Counted from the stretch's first letter, positions 21,687-31,411 are shown. The stretch is DNA of 64,000 bases from Paenibacillaceae bacterium (GCA_947460235.1 CANHGK010000002.1:1-64000); one strand, 5' to 3'. The notes: a model not told the origin generated them from the letters alone. Numbers and translations: made by a program.

Positions 21687-22122
21687 GGACGATTTGTACA
21701 CGCAAGGATGCGCTTACTTCAGGGTGAAGTTTTACCGTAACCGTTGTAATCCCAAGGGAACGGATCGGATCCTCCATCAAAATTTGGCGTTTATCCAATT
21801 TTATTTTTAATTTATCTAACTCTTCGGCAACTTGTTTATTGGTAATTGAACCAAACAAACGACCACCCTCGCCAGCTTTCGCTTTAATCGTAACTAGCGT
21901 TTCTTGCAATTTGATCGACAACGCTTTTGCATTTTCGCGAACTTGATCTTTCTTTTTCTCTTCGCTCTTTTTCACTTGCTCCAACACTTTTACGCTACCG
22001 CTATTTGCAAGTTGAACGAGGCCTTGCGGCAACAAGAAATTGCGTGCATATCCCTCAGAAACTTCTTTAATTTCACCTTTTTTACCTTGGCCCTTAACAT
22101 CTTGCATAAAAATAACCTTCAT
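21679..22122 (-). CDS. rplI: Ribosomal protein bL9
   Basis: 147 residues. The N-terminal rRNA-binding domain has [18 protein letters not shown] and the bL9 signature [13 protein letters not shown]; a long central helix and C-terminal domain follow ([16 protein letters not shown]). ATG with GAGGGG. It overlaps gdpP by four bases (ATGA) and dnaB by eight, giving the gdpP-rplI-dnaB cluster found in B. subtilis. Confidence 0.97.
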   Translation of the reverse strand: MKVIFMQDVKGQGKKGEIKEVSEGYARNFLLPQGLVQLANSGSVKVLEQVKKSEEKKKDQVRENAKALSIKLQETLVTIKAKAGEGGRLFGSITNKQVAEELDKLKIKLDKRQILMEDPIRSLGITTVTVKLHPEVSASLRVQIVHE

Positions 22123-24086
22123 GAGAAAATCCCCTCTTCTTTCTGAATTCGTTCAAGTACTTGCTTCAATTGTTTCGCAACATCCGTTGTGTTTGAATCC
22201 AATTGAACCGCGGCATTTGTAAAATGACCGCCGCCGCCGAGTTTTTCCATAATGAGTTGTACATTAATTTGTCCCGCCGAGCGGGCACTGATACCAATCA
22301 TGCCATCTGGTCTTCCCGAAATGACAAAAGACGCAGCGATTTGCGACATATTTAAAAGTGAATCGGCTACTTGTGCAACCAACAACGGTGAAAACACCTG
22401 CCCTTCGTTGGCAGTCACGATTGCAAGTTGATCGTACAGAACTTCCGTATTGCGCATTAAATCGGCTTTCTTTAAGTAATCCTCAAGATTCTCTTTGAAT
22501 AATCTTTGAATCATTGCAGAATCTGCACCATTTCGGCGCAAGAAGGATGCCGCCTCAAACGTCCTCGCACCCGTGCGATAGGTAAAGTTTTTAGTATCCA
22601 CTACGATTCCGGATAAAAGTGCGGTACTCTCAATAATGTCCATATTTAATTGTTCGTGGAAATATTGAAGTAATTCAGTAATTAACTCACTTGTCGATGA
22701 TGCATATGGCTCGATATAAACGAGTAACGCGTTCGGAATAATTTCTTCACCGCGTCGATGATGATCAATAACAACTGTTCGGTTCGTTTGTTGCAAAATT
22801 TTGGAGTCATATAACATCGATCCTTTGTGTGTATCAACGACAATGACAAGTGTACGGGTATTTACAATCTCAAGCGCTTGCTCCGGTGTGACAAACGCTT
22901 TTTTAATTGAATCTGTATCTGCAATTTCATCCATCAAACGTTTAATTGAAGGGTTAATGCCTTCGAGCACAATATATCCGTCTTTATTACTTAAACGAAC
23001 CATTTTGAGTACGCCTACCGCAGCACCGATTGAGTCCATATCAGGAACTTTATGTCCAACAATGACCACTTGATCGCTGTCTTTAATTAGGTCGCGTAAC
23101 GCATGAGAAATTACACGAACGCGTACGCGCGTACGCTTCTCGATTGCATTCGATTTCCCGCCATAAAAAGATACTTTCATACCATCTTTGACCGCAACTT
23201 GATCTCCGCCGCGACTGAGCGCCATATCCAAACTCGACTGTGCTTGCTTGCCAAGTTCAAAGACACTAACCGCATCAACGCCAATTCCGATACTTAGCGT
23301 CATAGGTATCTTATAATGCGATGTTTTTTCGCGAACTTGATCAAGCACATCAAATTTCGAATGTTCAAGTTTGCGTAAAATTTGTTGATTCAAAATCAAA
23401 ATATATTTGTCCGCTGCCATTCGGCGGAAATACATTTTATTCGAGGTTGCCCATTCTGTAATTTCTTGCGTTACCGTTGCTAGCACGAGATTTCTTGTCT
23501 GATCATCCAATGTTTGGGTCAAATCATCCAAGTTATCCATGGTAACCATCCCGATCACAAGTTTTTCCGCATCGTATGTTTTACGCAATTGGTCATAAGC
23601 CGTAATGTCTTCAAAATAAAGCAACCGCTCCATCGGACGGTGCGTCACTTTGTATTCTTTAGCGCAAACGGTCACTTCAAAAACTTCTTCTTTATGTAGC
23701 TTATTTTTTAGTTCCGGAAAACGGTCGAATAGCGCATTTCCAACCGCAACTTCCGATGTTTCAAGACGAAGAATCGACGGTATCATCGGATTGTGCCATT
23801 CAATTTTTTTCTCGTCGCTATATAGCAACATTCCAATGGGCAATTGGTTGATCACTTCATTGCCAGCTCGTCGAACCCGATGAGAAATCGTCGCCAAATA
23901 CAGTGTTATCTCATGCACCAGCGTTTTTTCCAAACGAATACTTATGTAAATACATACACCCATGATTAATAATCCCGTTGCGCCAATTATCCATTGAAAA
24001 TATGTAAGTATGATCAGAAAGATACCGACTACACTATACATAATCGAAAAGAATATGTGCCAGCGATTCAAAAAATACGTTGGCAT
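22119..24086 (-). CDS. gdpP: Cyclic-di-AMP phosphodiesterase GdpP
   Basis: Membrane enzyme that degrades c-di-AMP and so affects cell-wall and potassium homeostasis. 655 residues. Two membrane helices span about 10-50; a PAS-like domain is at about 75-150, and a degenerate GGDEF at about 170-300. The DHH domain has [13 protein letters not shown] and the DHH motif in [10 protein letters not shown], and the DHHA1 domain ends with [13 protein letters not shown] with GAGGAG. First gene of gdpP-rplI-dnaB. Confidence 0.95.
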   Translation of the reverse strand: MPTYFLNRWHIFFSIMYSVVGIFLIILTYFQWIIGATGLLIMGVCIYISIRLEKTLVHEITLYLATISHRVRRAGNEVINQLPIGMLLYSDEKKIEWHNPMIPSILRLETSEVAVGNALFDRFPELKNKLHKEEVFEVTVCAKEYKVTHRPMERLLYFEDITAYDQLRKTYDAEKLVIGMVTMDNLDDLTQTLDDQTRNLVLATVTQEITEWATSNKMYFRRMAADKYILILNQQILRKLEHSKFDVLDQVREKTSHYKIPMTLSIGIGVDAVSVFELGKQAQSSLDMALSRGGDQVAVKDGMKVSFYGGKSNAIEKRTRVRVRVISHALRDLIKDSDQVVIVGHKVPDMDSIGAAVGVLKMVRLSNKDGYIVLEGINPSIKRLMDEIADTDSIKKAFVTPEQALEIVNTRTLVIVVDTHKGSMLYDSKILQQTNRTVVIDHHRRGEEIIPNALLVYIEPYASSTSELITELLQYFHEQLNMDIIESTALLSGIVVDTKNFTYRTGARTFEAASFLRRNGADSAMIQRLFKENLEDYLKKADLMRNTEVLYDQLAIVTANEGQVFSPLLVAQVADSLLNMSQIAASFVISGRPDGMIGISARSAGQINVQLIMEKLGGGGHFTNAAVQLDSNTTDVAKQLKQVLERIQKEEGIFS

Positions 24087-24168
24087 TCTCTCAACTCCTC
24101 TAGTTAGGTGTCACGTTCCTCTCGCATTATACCACAATTTATAAAAATTATTATATTTCTTCATATAA

Positions 24169-24214
24169 AAAGACAGTACCTAGATCAACACATGGTTGAT
24201 TTGGGTACTGTCTT
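24169..24214 (-). terminator. Intrinsic terminator after rpsR
   Basis: Minus strand AAGACAGTACC...GGTACTGTCTTTTTA, with a long imperfect stem. It ends the rpsF-ssb-rpsR operon ten bases past the rpsR stop. Confidence 0.85.
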
Positions 24215-24223
24215 GTATCGTTA

Positions 24224-24511
24224 TTAATCAGTTGTGTAAGGAATCAAAGCGATTTGACGGGAACGTTTAATCGCGATTGTCAACATCCGTTGGTATTTCG
24301 CGGATGTACCAGTTACACGACGTGGCAAGATTTTACCACGATCGCTGATGAACTTTTTCAAAAGATCCACATCTTTATAATCAATGTGCTCGATTTTGTT
24401 CATTTTGAAAAAACAAACTTTACGGCGTTTGTTACCACGACCACGACGTCCGCCTTTGCGTTCGCCACGATCCTCGCGATCTCCGCGATCTGCACGATCA
24501 TTCTGGCTCAT
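24224..24511 (-). CDS. rpsR: Ribosomal protein bS18 with Arg/Gly/Asp-rich N-terminal extension
   Basis: 95 residues from ATG 24509-24511 (AAGGAGG upstream). The core [17 protein letters not shown]...[11 protein letters not shown]...RQIALIPY is canonical bS18. The first ~30 residues are an unusual extension of [17 protein letters not shown] units; typical Bacillus bS18 is about 79 residues. bS18 binds bS6, the first gene of this operon. Confidence 0.96.
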   Translation of the reverse strand: MSQNDRADRGDREDRGERKGGRRGRGNKRRKVCFFKMNKIEHIDYKDVDLLKKFISDRGKILPRRVTGTSAKYQRMLTIAIKRSRQIALIPYTTD

Positions 24512-24549
24512 AGTTGAACCTCCTTCCAAATTTGGGTGTCGATCTTATA

Positions 24550-25032
24550 CTAGAACGGCAAATCATCATCTGATAGATTGATCGGTTTGCCGATTTCTGC
24601 GAACGGATTTTTCGATCCGGCTTCTGCTTTGTTTGAAGAAGCATTGCCATAACGGTCCTGATTGGACACAAACTTGTCAGAGGACGACTCGTCACGGTTG
24701 GACCCGCCGTCTTTTCCGCCATCAAGGAAGCGAACTGTTTCTGCAACGACTTCCGTCACATAAACCTTCTTTCCTTCTTGATTCTCGTAATTGCGAATTT
24801 GTAAACGGCCATCAACCGCGGCCATTCTACCCTTCTTCAAATACTGAGCGACTGTTTCTGCTTGTTTGTTCCAGGTAACGATATTGATGAAATCCGTCTC
24901 GCGTTCACCGGACTGACCACCGAATGGTCTGTCAACAGCTAGTGAAAAGGAAGCTACAGCATTCCCGGCACCGGTATAACGGAGTTCCGGATCTTTTGTT
25001 AAACGACCAATTAAAATGATACGATTCAACAT
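24550..25032 (-). CDS. ssb: Single-stranded DNA-binding protein
   Basis: 160 residues. An OB fold starts MLNRIILIGRLTKDPELRYT (about 1-105). A Gly/Ser/Asn/Asp-rich flexible linker follows, and the acidic tip DDDLPF recruits repair and replication partners. The start at ATG 25030-25032 is set by homology; the nearest ribosome-binding site (AGGAAGG) is 14 bases away, so an upstream GTG (25066-25068) adding 12 residues remains possible. It lies between rpsF and rpsR, as in B. subtilis. Confidence 0.96.
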   Translation of the reverse strand: MLNRIILIGRLTKDPELRYTGAGNAVASFSLAVDRPFGGQSGERETDFINIVTWNKQAETVAQYLKKGRMAAVDGRLQIRNYENQEGKKVYVTEVVAETVRFLDGGKDGGSNRDESSSDKFVSNQDRYGNASSNKAEAGSKNPFAEIGKPINLSDDDLPF

Positions 25033-25082
25033 TGACGATTCAACTGCCTTCCTTCTTGAAATACTCACTTCACACGCATTAC

Positions 25083-25367
25083 TTACGCGACATCGCTAGT
25101 AAGCAAATGACGGATCACTTCATCGGAAATTCCAATTACACGATCCAACTCTTTGATTCCGGCTTGCGTTGCTTGAAATTGCATCAAAACGTAAACTCCA
25201 TCACGTTGTTTATCGATTTCGTATGCCAAGCGGCGTTTTCCGAGTACATCACATTTCGCGATTTCGCCTTCTACAGTAATAATTGCTTTCAATTTTTCAA
25301 CGTAAGCAGTTACTGCATCTTGCTCAACGCTTGATTTAATGATGTACATTAACTCGTATTTACGCAT
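25083..25367 (-). CDS. rpsF: Ribosomal protein bS6
   Basis: 94 residues starting MRKYELMYIIKSSVEQDA, with GKRRLAYEIDKQRDGVYVL, the typical bS6 ferredoxin-like fold. ATG with GAGGAGGTGA. First gene of the rpsF-ssb-rpsR operon. A structured leader with features of the S6:S18 autoregulatory element precedes it. Confidence 0.97.
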   Translation of the reverse strand: MRKYELMYIIKSSVEQDAVTAYVEKLKAIITVEGEIAKCDVLGKRRLAYEIDKQRDGVYVLMQFQATQAGIKELDRVIGISDEVIRHLLTSDVA

Positions 25368-25370
25368 GCC

Positions 25371-25435
25371 AATTCACCTCCTCTGGTCTACGGCCCCCGC
25401 ACATTGGCGTGGAGCAGGAATGGTTATAAAAAACG
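25371..25435 (-). promoter_or_regulatory. Candidate S6:S18 ribosomal-protein leader (autoregulatory)
   Basis: The minus-strand 5' UTR folds with a G-rich arm and contains GGGGGCCGTAGACC just before the ribosome-binding site. A CCG in a bulge beside the rpsF ribosome-binding site is the feature of the known S6:S18 leader, which mimics the 16S site. Structure was judged by eye only. Confidence 0.5.
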
Positions 25436-25444
25436 TACCTTTCT

Positions 25445-25473
25445 AATATAACAAAACGCGCTAACCCATACAA
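25445..25473 (-). promoter_or_regulatory. Promoter of the rpsF-ssb-rpsR operon
   Basis: Minus strand -35 TTGTAT (25468-25473), 17-bp spacer, -10 TATATT (25445-25450); start expected near 25438, giving a leader of about 70 nt. Confidence 0.65.
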
Positions 25474-25493
25474 GGGTAATCTTAAAAAATCTT

Positions 25494-25532
25494 AAATAAA
25501 AACGCCACACACCAATGTTAGTGTGTAGCGTT
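25494..25532 (-). terminator. Intrinsic terminator after the GH57-like gene
   Basis: Minus strand AACGCTACACAC, loop, GTGTGTGGCGTT followed by TTTATTT. Confidence 0.85.
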
Positions 25533-25549
25533 ATATTACAATTCACCAA

Positions 25550-28500
25550 TTACATTTGCGAATCTACTGCTTTTAAGAGATTTGAAATAACTTGTGCAAC
25601 TTCAACGCGCGAAGCAGGTTTTAATGGGTTAAAGGAACCTTCACTGTTTTTGACAATCCCTACAGTTATTGCTTGTTGTACATAAGGAAGTGCCCAATCA
25701 TTGATCAATTCCGAATCCGCATAGGTTACATTATCTTCTTCTGGCGTTGTATCCGTCATATATTGATACGCTCGCATAAACATGGAAATCATTTCTTGAC
25801 GTGTCACACGGGCTGTCGGTGCAAACTTCCCATCACCTTTACCAGTAACAATTCCAGCGTCTGCTGCTGCGATGATATATTTGGAATACCATTTTGTTGG
25901 ATCTACATCTTTGAATTCTGACTCATTCGTTAATGGTAAATTCATGGCACGAACTAAGAACGTCGCAATTTCTGCACGTGTTACCGCTTGGTTTGGACCA
26001 AAATTTGTGTCTGAAATACCTGAGACAATATGTTTCGCTGTTAATTCTTTAATGACATTGTATCCCCAATGCGTTTTTGAAACGTCTTTATATGACTTCT
26101 CATAGCTAAACACTGCAAAATCACCGGTTTTGGATACACTTACGTCGATTGAGGTATCATTGATGTTTCCGCCAGTGTAAACCAATTCACTATCATCATT
26201 CACTGTATAAATACCAAGTAAGTTTGGATCTGCATTTTGGTCAAACGCGAGTGAAATGGTAATTGGTTTCTGGAATTCGGTAATCGGTACAAGTTTTCCG
26301 GCGTTAGTTAAGACTATTGCCTCAACTCCTGCCATTTCACCAGCAACATTAAATGTTAAACCTCGTTCTGTACTGCTCGGAATAAGCATTGATTTTTCGT
26401 CATCTGTCATGATGTGAATTCGGAAAATCACAGAATTTACGGTTTTATTATCCACGGATGCAGTGGTCAATAGTGATCTCAATGATTCCGTCGGAATCGC
26501 AACGCTTGCTGTTTCCTTGGTTAAAATTAGATCGTTTCCACTCCAATTCTCTGTTGCCTGATAAGGGATTGCAACGCCTTCCTCATCATTCGCAAGGACA
26601 ATGACTGGTTGATCTTCTTTCATTAAATCATTCATTTGTTCTTCTGTTACTTGTTTAATTCCATCAACAACTGGTGCAGGAATTATGTTAGGTGTCGTTG
26701 TCGCTGTTGGACTCGTTGTTTTCGTCGGCGTTGGTATCGGCGTCTTAACAGTTTCATTCGTTGGTGCAGGAGTCACATCTGGTGTTGGTCCTGGTGTTTC
26801 AACTGGTGGTTTCGGTGTTGCAAGCCCTTCTGGTGCTCCGCTTGTAATTGTACCTGAATCGAACGTTGAAATTCCGGCTTTGAACAAATAGTTTTTCATA
26901 CCATTGCTATCCCATTTACCGTTGCCATCATTAAAAGCAATTTCAACTTGGGAACCGCCGTTTAGTGGAATTAGAATCTGAGCATATCCTGCAGCAGATG
27001 ATGACTCAAGTGCTTTGCCCGGTACTGCCGTCCACGCACCACTTCCAACCCGGTAATGTGCGAAAGGTGTATCAAATCCCTTTTTGTAATAAATCATTGC
27101 TGCATCAGTATAATCATTGTCATTTGTTGTCGGAGTAACAACATTTGGTTTCGTCGAACCCGTTGTTTCCGTTTTCGCTCCAGCAGGTGCTCCAGTAGTG
27201 ATTGTTCCTGCATTAAATGTTGAATAGCCCGCTTTAAAGACATAGTTCTTCATACCATTACTGTCCCATTTACCGTTGCCATCATTAAAAGCAATTTCAA
27301 CTTGGGATCCACCATTTAATGGAATGCTAATTTTTGCGTAACCTGAAACTTCTGAAGCATCAAGCGCTTTTCCAGGTACCGTCGTCCATGGGCCACTACC
27401 TACACGATAGTGAGCGTATGGTGAATCAAAGCCTTTTTTGTAATAGATAATTGTTGTATCTGTTGTGTCAATTGAAGGCGTCGTCGGCCCAGTAGTGTCG
27501 GTAGTTACAACCGGTGTCGCTACCCCGCCCTTTGTAGGTGATGGCGTTACCACTGGTTTTGGTGTTACCACTGGTTTCGGCGTTGTTGCCGGCACCGGTG
27601 TTGCTGTCGCTTCAACAATTTTGGGATCATACGTCGGATCTGGTGTAACACTTACTAATTTACCATCGGACTTAAACATTGGTGCAACGGATATCGAATC
27701 ACGCGGTGGAACATTACTCATAAATGCATCTGTTCCTTCAATCGTTCCATTCGGATCTTCAATATAGCCAGTGCCACCTTTGCTATATTTACCTGCACCA
27801 ACCCACACTTGTTGAATATCGGATTTGGTTACATTACCCTTTGAGTCAATCGCTTCAATATAATAATCAAGCATTTGGCTGCGGAAATCATCGATGTAAG
27901 AATAATATAAATTACCGATTTTTTTACCGCCAATTGTTTTGTATAAATCAAATTGCGGACCTTTTTGCCATGCGACTCCATTCATCTCCGATGAAAGATC
28001 ACGTTGATACATCGGATATTCAATCCAATCGCTAACCGTAGATGCATCAATGTTTGCTACACCTTTAGCTTGCAATGCCTTAGGATCGTATACGCGGAAT
28101 GTATTGTCGGTTACATCAATTGACGACTTATTGTGTTTGCGGATCATCAATTTGATCCCCGAAACACCATTCACATCATCTGCATACGTATAGATACCAA
28201 ATTTATTGTTGAAATAACTTGGTGTCCACCCTTCAGACTTACCATTGTTCGCGCTACCAGGGTTGTACGGATAGCGTTGAGGCCACCAAATCGACGGACC
28301 CGTTTTATCTTTTGCAAGATTCTTTTTAACATAAGGTTCCGAGAAATAAAGTGATTGGTTGAATGAAATTGTTGGTTTAATATTATCGTCTTGGTTCTCG
28401 TCATAATAACCAAATCCTGAATCAATTGCAGGAACTAAGAAGTACCATGATAACTCAGCAGGGTTTGCCCCGCCTTTATAATCATTTGCCTCATCCCCTT

Positions 28501-30121
28501 TAACCGGATATGACATCATCCAAGGGTTCAACTGATTTCCTGCAGGGGCAACTTCACGATCCATTGCCGTTTTTGGCTGCCAATAGTTCGGATGATCATC
28601 TAACCAAATTTGCTCTGCTGTTTTTGCATAGTTCATTGCAGATTGCAATAACGCGAAGTTACGCTCTAAGTAATGATAACCATACTCAAAGTTCACACTC
28701 ATACCCATTGGATTTCCAGCAAGGTTTTTTTGTGGCGCTAAATTTGTACCCATTGCTTTATTAAAATCTGCAAATTGACCTTTCCAAATACAGAACGGCA
28801 AGTGCCAATGATACCAAGTTGGGTCAGCTGAAGAATCGCGTGTGTCAATCCATGAACCATCTTGAACGTGCGCCACATCACTATCTGCAGGTTTATTACT
28901 TACCAAATATTCATCGACACCTTGACCATTCATTCCAGCTTCGGAATAGGTCATATTGGCCCCACTCATCCACGTACCTTCATCGCCCGCACGACCTGAC
29001 GAGTTGTCTCCATCATGTGCGATAACGAAGAATTGTTTTTGTTTCGTCATACCATCATATTTTTTGAGGAATGTTCCACTAACCGAACCTTGATATCCCT
29101 CTTCCCAAGACGATGCTTGTTCAACTGGAATACCAACGATCCGTTGTTCTGAACCCGAGTTCGGATCAACATATTTTACCCAATGCGGTGTCGATGCAAA
29201 TGGGAATTTATTAAACGTGTTTTGTTTCTCATTAAACATCGGCTTCTTAATCCATTCACCGACATCGCTAGTGTTTTGGAAGTCTGCACGGTTTGGTGGT
29301 GAAACCATTGTGTCTGAACCAGGGTTATCCATTAACTCTTGAGGATAATCTTTTAATGCACGGGAAAAATGAATATTCCCCATTACTGACCATTCAATTC
29401 CTAACTTCTTCAATACTGGAATTAATCGCTCCGAGAAACCAAGTTCAGTCGGAAAAAACCCCTTGGATGACTTAAATGAATCGCCAAGAAAATATGGTTG
29501 CGCAAGTGTAACGTTATGATAAATCATGTCTTTCAACATATAGTCGTTTCCGACCAATGGCCCCATCGAGTGGTGACCTGTAAAATGAATCATATCAAGA
29601 ACGGGTTTTCCATTTGTTGTTTTTAACTTAGAGTAAGCATCTTTCCACGTTTTACCCCAATTTTTATTTCCGTAACCATCGACATTACCTAGTTCAGCAA
29701 AACTTTGTACATTATTAATTACAGCTGCTGACATGGTAACATGAATTTGACCTTGTTTGAATTTACCCGCAAGGTTATTTGCAACATTTGCTGGCCAAGA
29801 AGTATATGCACCAACCTTAGCATGATGCAAATAGTATTGACCGCCAGCCAAATCATCATGCGGCAATGGCTTGCCTGTACCAGACATTGGATAATTCGCT
29901 GGAGGATTTAGTTTATTGTTAACAACTTGTCCGTCGTATGAGTATCTGATCGCAGAACCATTGGTAGCTTTGTCATAGGTACTCGTGTCATACCAAGGAA
30001 AAAAATTTGGCATGTGATTGTGATAAACGTGGGTTGCGGCAATTTCGGCAAATGCGGCGTTAAGCGGCTGCAAAAACACAGCAATTAATACAAACAAAAC
30101 CATCAACTTACGTAACTTCAT
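25550..30121 (-). CDS. Secreted GH57-like glycoside hydrolase with two CBM25 and SLH domains
   Basis: 1523 residues. A signal peptide (about 1-26, cleavage after AAFA) leads to a large catalytic region (about 30-800) with GH57-like features: HVYHNHMPNFFPWY, TGHHSMGP, FFPTELGFSERLIPVLKKLGIEW and IAHDGDN. A Pro/Thr linker follows, then two CBM25 starch-binding modules (about 890-975 and 1004-1087), a second linker, an unknown beta domain (about 1130-1340) and three S-layer-homology domains (about 1347-1523). It probably acts on starch or a related alpha-glucan at the cell surface (family inference). ATG 30119-30121 has GGGAGGA. It sits between rpsF and tRNA-Ser, splitting otherwise conserved origin genes, so it looks acquired or relocated. 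Confidence 0.85.
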   Translation of the reverse strand: MKLRKLMVLFVLIAVFLQPLNAAFAEIAATHVYHNHMPNFFPWYDTSTYDKATNGSAIRYSYDGQVVNNKLNPPANYPMSGTGKPLPHDDLAGGQYYLHHAKVGAYTSWPANVANNLAGKFKQGQIHVTMSAAVINNVQSFAELGNVDGYGNKNWGKTWKDAYSKLKTTNGKPVLDMIHFTGHHSMGPLVGNDYMLKDMIYHNVTLAQPYFLGDSFKSSKGFFPTELGFSERLIPVLKKLGIEWSVMGNIHFSRALKDYPQELMDNPGSDTMVSPPNRADFQNTSDVGEWIKKPMFNEKQNTFNKFPFASTPHWVKYVDPNSGSEQRIVGIPVEQASSWEEGYQGSVSGTFLKKYDGMTKQKQFFVIAHDGDNSSGRAGDEGTWMSGANMTYSEAGMNGQGVDEYLVSNKPADSDVAHVQDGSWIDTRDSSADPTWYHWHLPFCIWKGQFADFNKAMGTNLAPQKNLAGNPMGMSVNFEYGYHYLERNFALLQSAMNYAKTAEQIWLDDHPNYWQPKTAMDREVAPAGNQLNPWMMSYPVKGDEANDYKGGANPAELSWYFLVPAIDSGFGYYDENQDDNIKPTISFNQSLYFSEPYVKKNLAKDKTGPSIWWPQRYPYNPGSANNGKSEGWTPSYFNNKFGIYTYADDVNGVSGIKLMIRKHNKSSIDVTDNTFRVYDPKALQAKGVANIDASTVSDWIEYPMYQRDLSSEMNGVAWQKGPQFDLYKTIGGKKIGNLYYSYIDDFRSQMLDYYIEAIDSKGNVTKSDIQQVWVGAGKYSKGGTGYIEDPNGTIEGTDAFMSNVPPRDSISVAPMFKSDGKLVSVTPDPTYDPKIVEATATPVPATTPKPVVTPKPVVTPSPTKGGVATPVVTTDTTGPTTPSIDTTDTTIIYYKKGFDSPYAHYRVGSGPWTTVPGKALDASEVSGYAKISIPLNGGSQVEIAFNDGNGKWDSNGMKNYVFKAGYSTFNAGTITTGAPAGAKTETTGSTKPNVVTPTTNDNDYTDAAMIYYKKGFDTPFAHYRVGSGAWTAVPGKALESSSAAGYAQILIPLNGGSQVEIAFNDGNGKWDSNGMKNYLFKAGISTFDSGTITSGAPEGLATPKPPVETPGPTPDVTPAPTNETVKTPIPTPTKTTSPTATTTPNIIPAPVVDGIKQVTEEQMNDLMKEDQPVIVLANDEEGVAIPYQATENWSGNDLILTKETASVAIPTESLRSLLTTASVDNKTVNSVIFRIHIMTDDEKSMLIPSSTERGLTFNVAGEMAGVEAIVLTNAGKLVPITEFQKPITISLAFDQNADPNLLGIYTVNDDSELVYTGGNINDTSIDVSVSKTGDFAVFSYEKSYKDVSKTHWGYNVIKELTAKHIVSGISDTNFGPNQAVTRAEIATFLVRAMNLPLTNESEFKDVDPTKWYSKYIIAAADAGIVTGKGDGKFAPTARVTRQEMISMFMRAYQYMTDTTPEEDNVTYADSELINDWALPYVQQAITVGIVKNSEGSFNPLKPASRVEVAQVISNLLKAVDSQM
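26887..27455. repeat. Tandem duplication encoding the two CBM25 modules
   Basis: Units about 26887-27100 and 27241-27455 are strongly similar at DNA level; one stretch covering the FNDGNGKWDSNGMKN coding region is nearly identical (around 26895-26950 versus 27247-27302). This points to a recent in-gene duplication or ongoing homogenisation. Confidence 0.8.
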
Positions 30122-30225
30122 TGAAGTTCCTCCCGGGTAATAAAATCGTTTGCACTTTGGTGCAAATAAAAAAGTTGTGACTGACCTCTTCACACATTAA
30201 AGCGCTTTCTTTTTGTCGCTAAATG

Positions 30226-30251
30226 TAGTGGAGCGATTGCTCACTCCACTA
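30226..30251 (-). terminator. Hairpin downstream of tRNA-Ser
   Basis: TAGTGGAG...CTCCACTA stem with an internal palindrome (GAGCGATTGCTC), starting 7 bases past the tRNA 3' end. It lacks a strong T run, so termination is likely but not certain. Confidence 0.5.
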
Positions 30252-30257
30252 ATCTTA

Positions 30258-30346
30258 CGGAAAGAGTGGGATTCGAACCCACGCACGCCGCGATGACGCC
30301 TAACTGATTTCGAGTCAGTCCCCTTGAACCTCTTGGGTATCTTTCC
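30258..30346 (-). tRNA. tRNA-Ser, anticodon CGA
   Basis: 89-nt class II tRNA. The acceptor pairs GGAAAGA with TCTTTCC, discriminator G. The anticodon stem is ACTGA/TCAGT with loop CTCGAAA (anticodon CGA, reads UCG). There is a long variable arm, and a T arm GTGGGTTCGAATCCCAC. No CCA is encoded. Confidence 0.97.
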
Positions 30347-30367
30347 TCGTTTTTAAGGACAATTCAT

Positions 30368-30396
30368 ATCTTATCATAACGCTTACACGATAACAA
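30368..30396 (-). promoter_or_regulatory. Promoter of tRNA-Ser
   Basis: Minus strand -35 TTGTTA (30391-30396), 17-bp spacer, -10 TAAGAT (30368-30373); start expected about 15 bases before the mature tRNA. Confidence 0.55.
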
Positions 30397-30406
30397 TACA
30401 TGAATC

Positions 30407-30589
30407 TTAATCCAATATTTTTTTAATTTTTTGATCAAATTCGTGCCTTGGCAGCATGATCCGATGTTTGCATTGTTCACATTCAATTTTAATATCCGCA
30501 CCCAATCTGATAACCAACATCACTAAACTTCCGCATGGATGAGCTTTTTTCATTTCAATTCTTGAGCCTAGTTTATACACGTTATCCAT
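30407..30589 (-). CDS. DUF951 family small protein
   Basis: 60 residues, basic. It contains MKKAHPCGS and the Cys pair CEQCKHRIMLPRHEFD, typical of DUF951 proteins found near parB/mscS in many Bacillota. The cysteines could bind metal (inference); function unknown. The ATG overlaps the end of mscS, with GAGG seven bases upstream, so it is translated from the same mRNA. Confidence 0.85.
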   Translation of the reverse strand: MDNVYKLGSRIEMKKAHPCGSLVMLVIRLGADIKIECEQCKHRIMLPRHEFDQKIKKILD

Positions 30590-31406
30590 TTTTAAACCTC
30601 ATGCCATCAAGTATTATTCGCACTTGTTCAAAAATAATCAGTTGTACTTCATGTTGTTGATTCGGCTTGCATTCTGCAATGATTCGTATAATTGTTCCGT
30701 GTTCGTTTACAACATGAACACCATGATATTCGGCAGGTTTGATCAACGATTCAATTTGAATAATTGTCGTCGTTAAATAATAATTTATTTGTTCCAAAGC
30801 AGCGTCTAAAGGAATTATATTCGGAACCAATACATCTACTACTGCAATTGAATTAAATATGGAGTGATTCGTTACTTGTGTAATGATACCATTTGGAATG
30901 ATGTATAATTCACCCTTCCAACTTTTTAACTTTGTGATTCGTAAACCAATTTCTTCTACAGTGCCTTTATATGCACCAATTTGCACTTGATCCCCAACAG
31001 CAAATTGGTCTTCAAAAATAATAAAAAAGCCTGCTATTACGTCTTTTACAAAGTTTTGGGCCCCAAATCCAATTGCTAAACCAACAACGCCTGCACCGGC
31101 TAATAAGGGCGCTAATTCCACTCCAAATTGCGCTAATACCATCAGCATAATAATAAAGTTTCCTGTATACATTAAGATATGTTTGACGAGCATTGCGATT
31201 GTTTTTACACGTCTTTGATCTAATTGATGGATACGTTTATACTTTGTTTCTGCTGGAACGATTTTAATAATTATTTTTGAAGTGATACTTAAAATCAATT
31301 TTCCAATTATTATAATCAAAATACTTTTGAAACATGTCCAACCAATACTTTGCCATAAATGTTCATCAAACAAAACATCACGAAACTTCAACCACCATTG
31401 TGTCAT
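30582..31406 (-). CDS. mscS: Small-conductance mechanosensitive channel, MscS family
   Basis: 274 residues. Three predicted membrane helices (about 20-45, 70-95 and 95-125) include the pore-lining Gly/Ala-rich TM3 LLAGAGVVGLAIGFGAQNFVKDVIAGFFI. The MscS beta domain follows (GDQVQIGAYKGTVEEIGLRITKL) with a C-terminal alpha/beta domain. It releases osmolytes under hypo-osmotic stress. Start ATG 31404-31406 with GGGAG eight bases upstream; GTG 31415 is the alternative. Confidence 0.93.
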   Translation of the reverse strand: MTQWWLKFRDVLFDEHLWQSIGWTCFKSILIIIIGKLILSITSKIIIKIVPAETKYKRIHQLDQRRVKTIAMLVKHILMYTGNFIIMLMVLAQFGVELAPLLAGAGVVGLAIGFGAQNFVKDVIAGFFIIFEDQFAVGDQVQIGAYKGTVEEIGLRITKLKSWKGELYIIPNGIITQVTNHSIFNSIAVVDVLVPNIIPLDAALEQINYYLTTTIIQIESLIKPAEYHGVHVVNEHGTIIRIIAECKPNQQHEVQLIIFEQVRIILDGMRFKNG

Positions 31407-31411
31407 TCCGT

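Noticed and set aside
23103-23135. GC-palindromic CGCGTACGCGCGTACGC tract in gdpP
   Set aside because: It lies inside a well-conserved coding region (Arg-Val-Arg-Val-Arg) and is explained by codon use.
26636-26891. Val/Gly/Cys-rich reading frames on the plus strand opposite the GH57-like gene
   Set aside because: Antisense shadows of Pro/Thr linker codons; no start signals.
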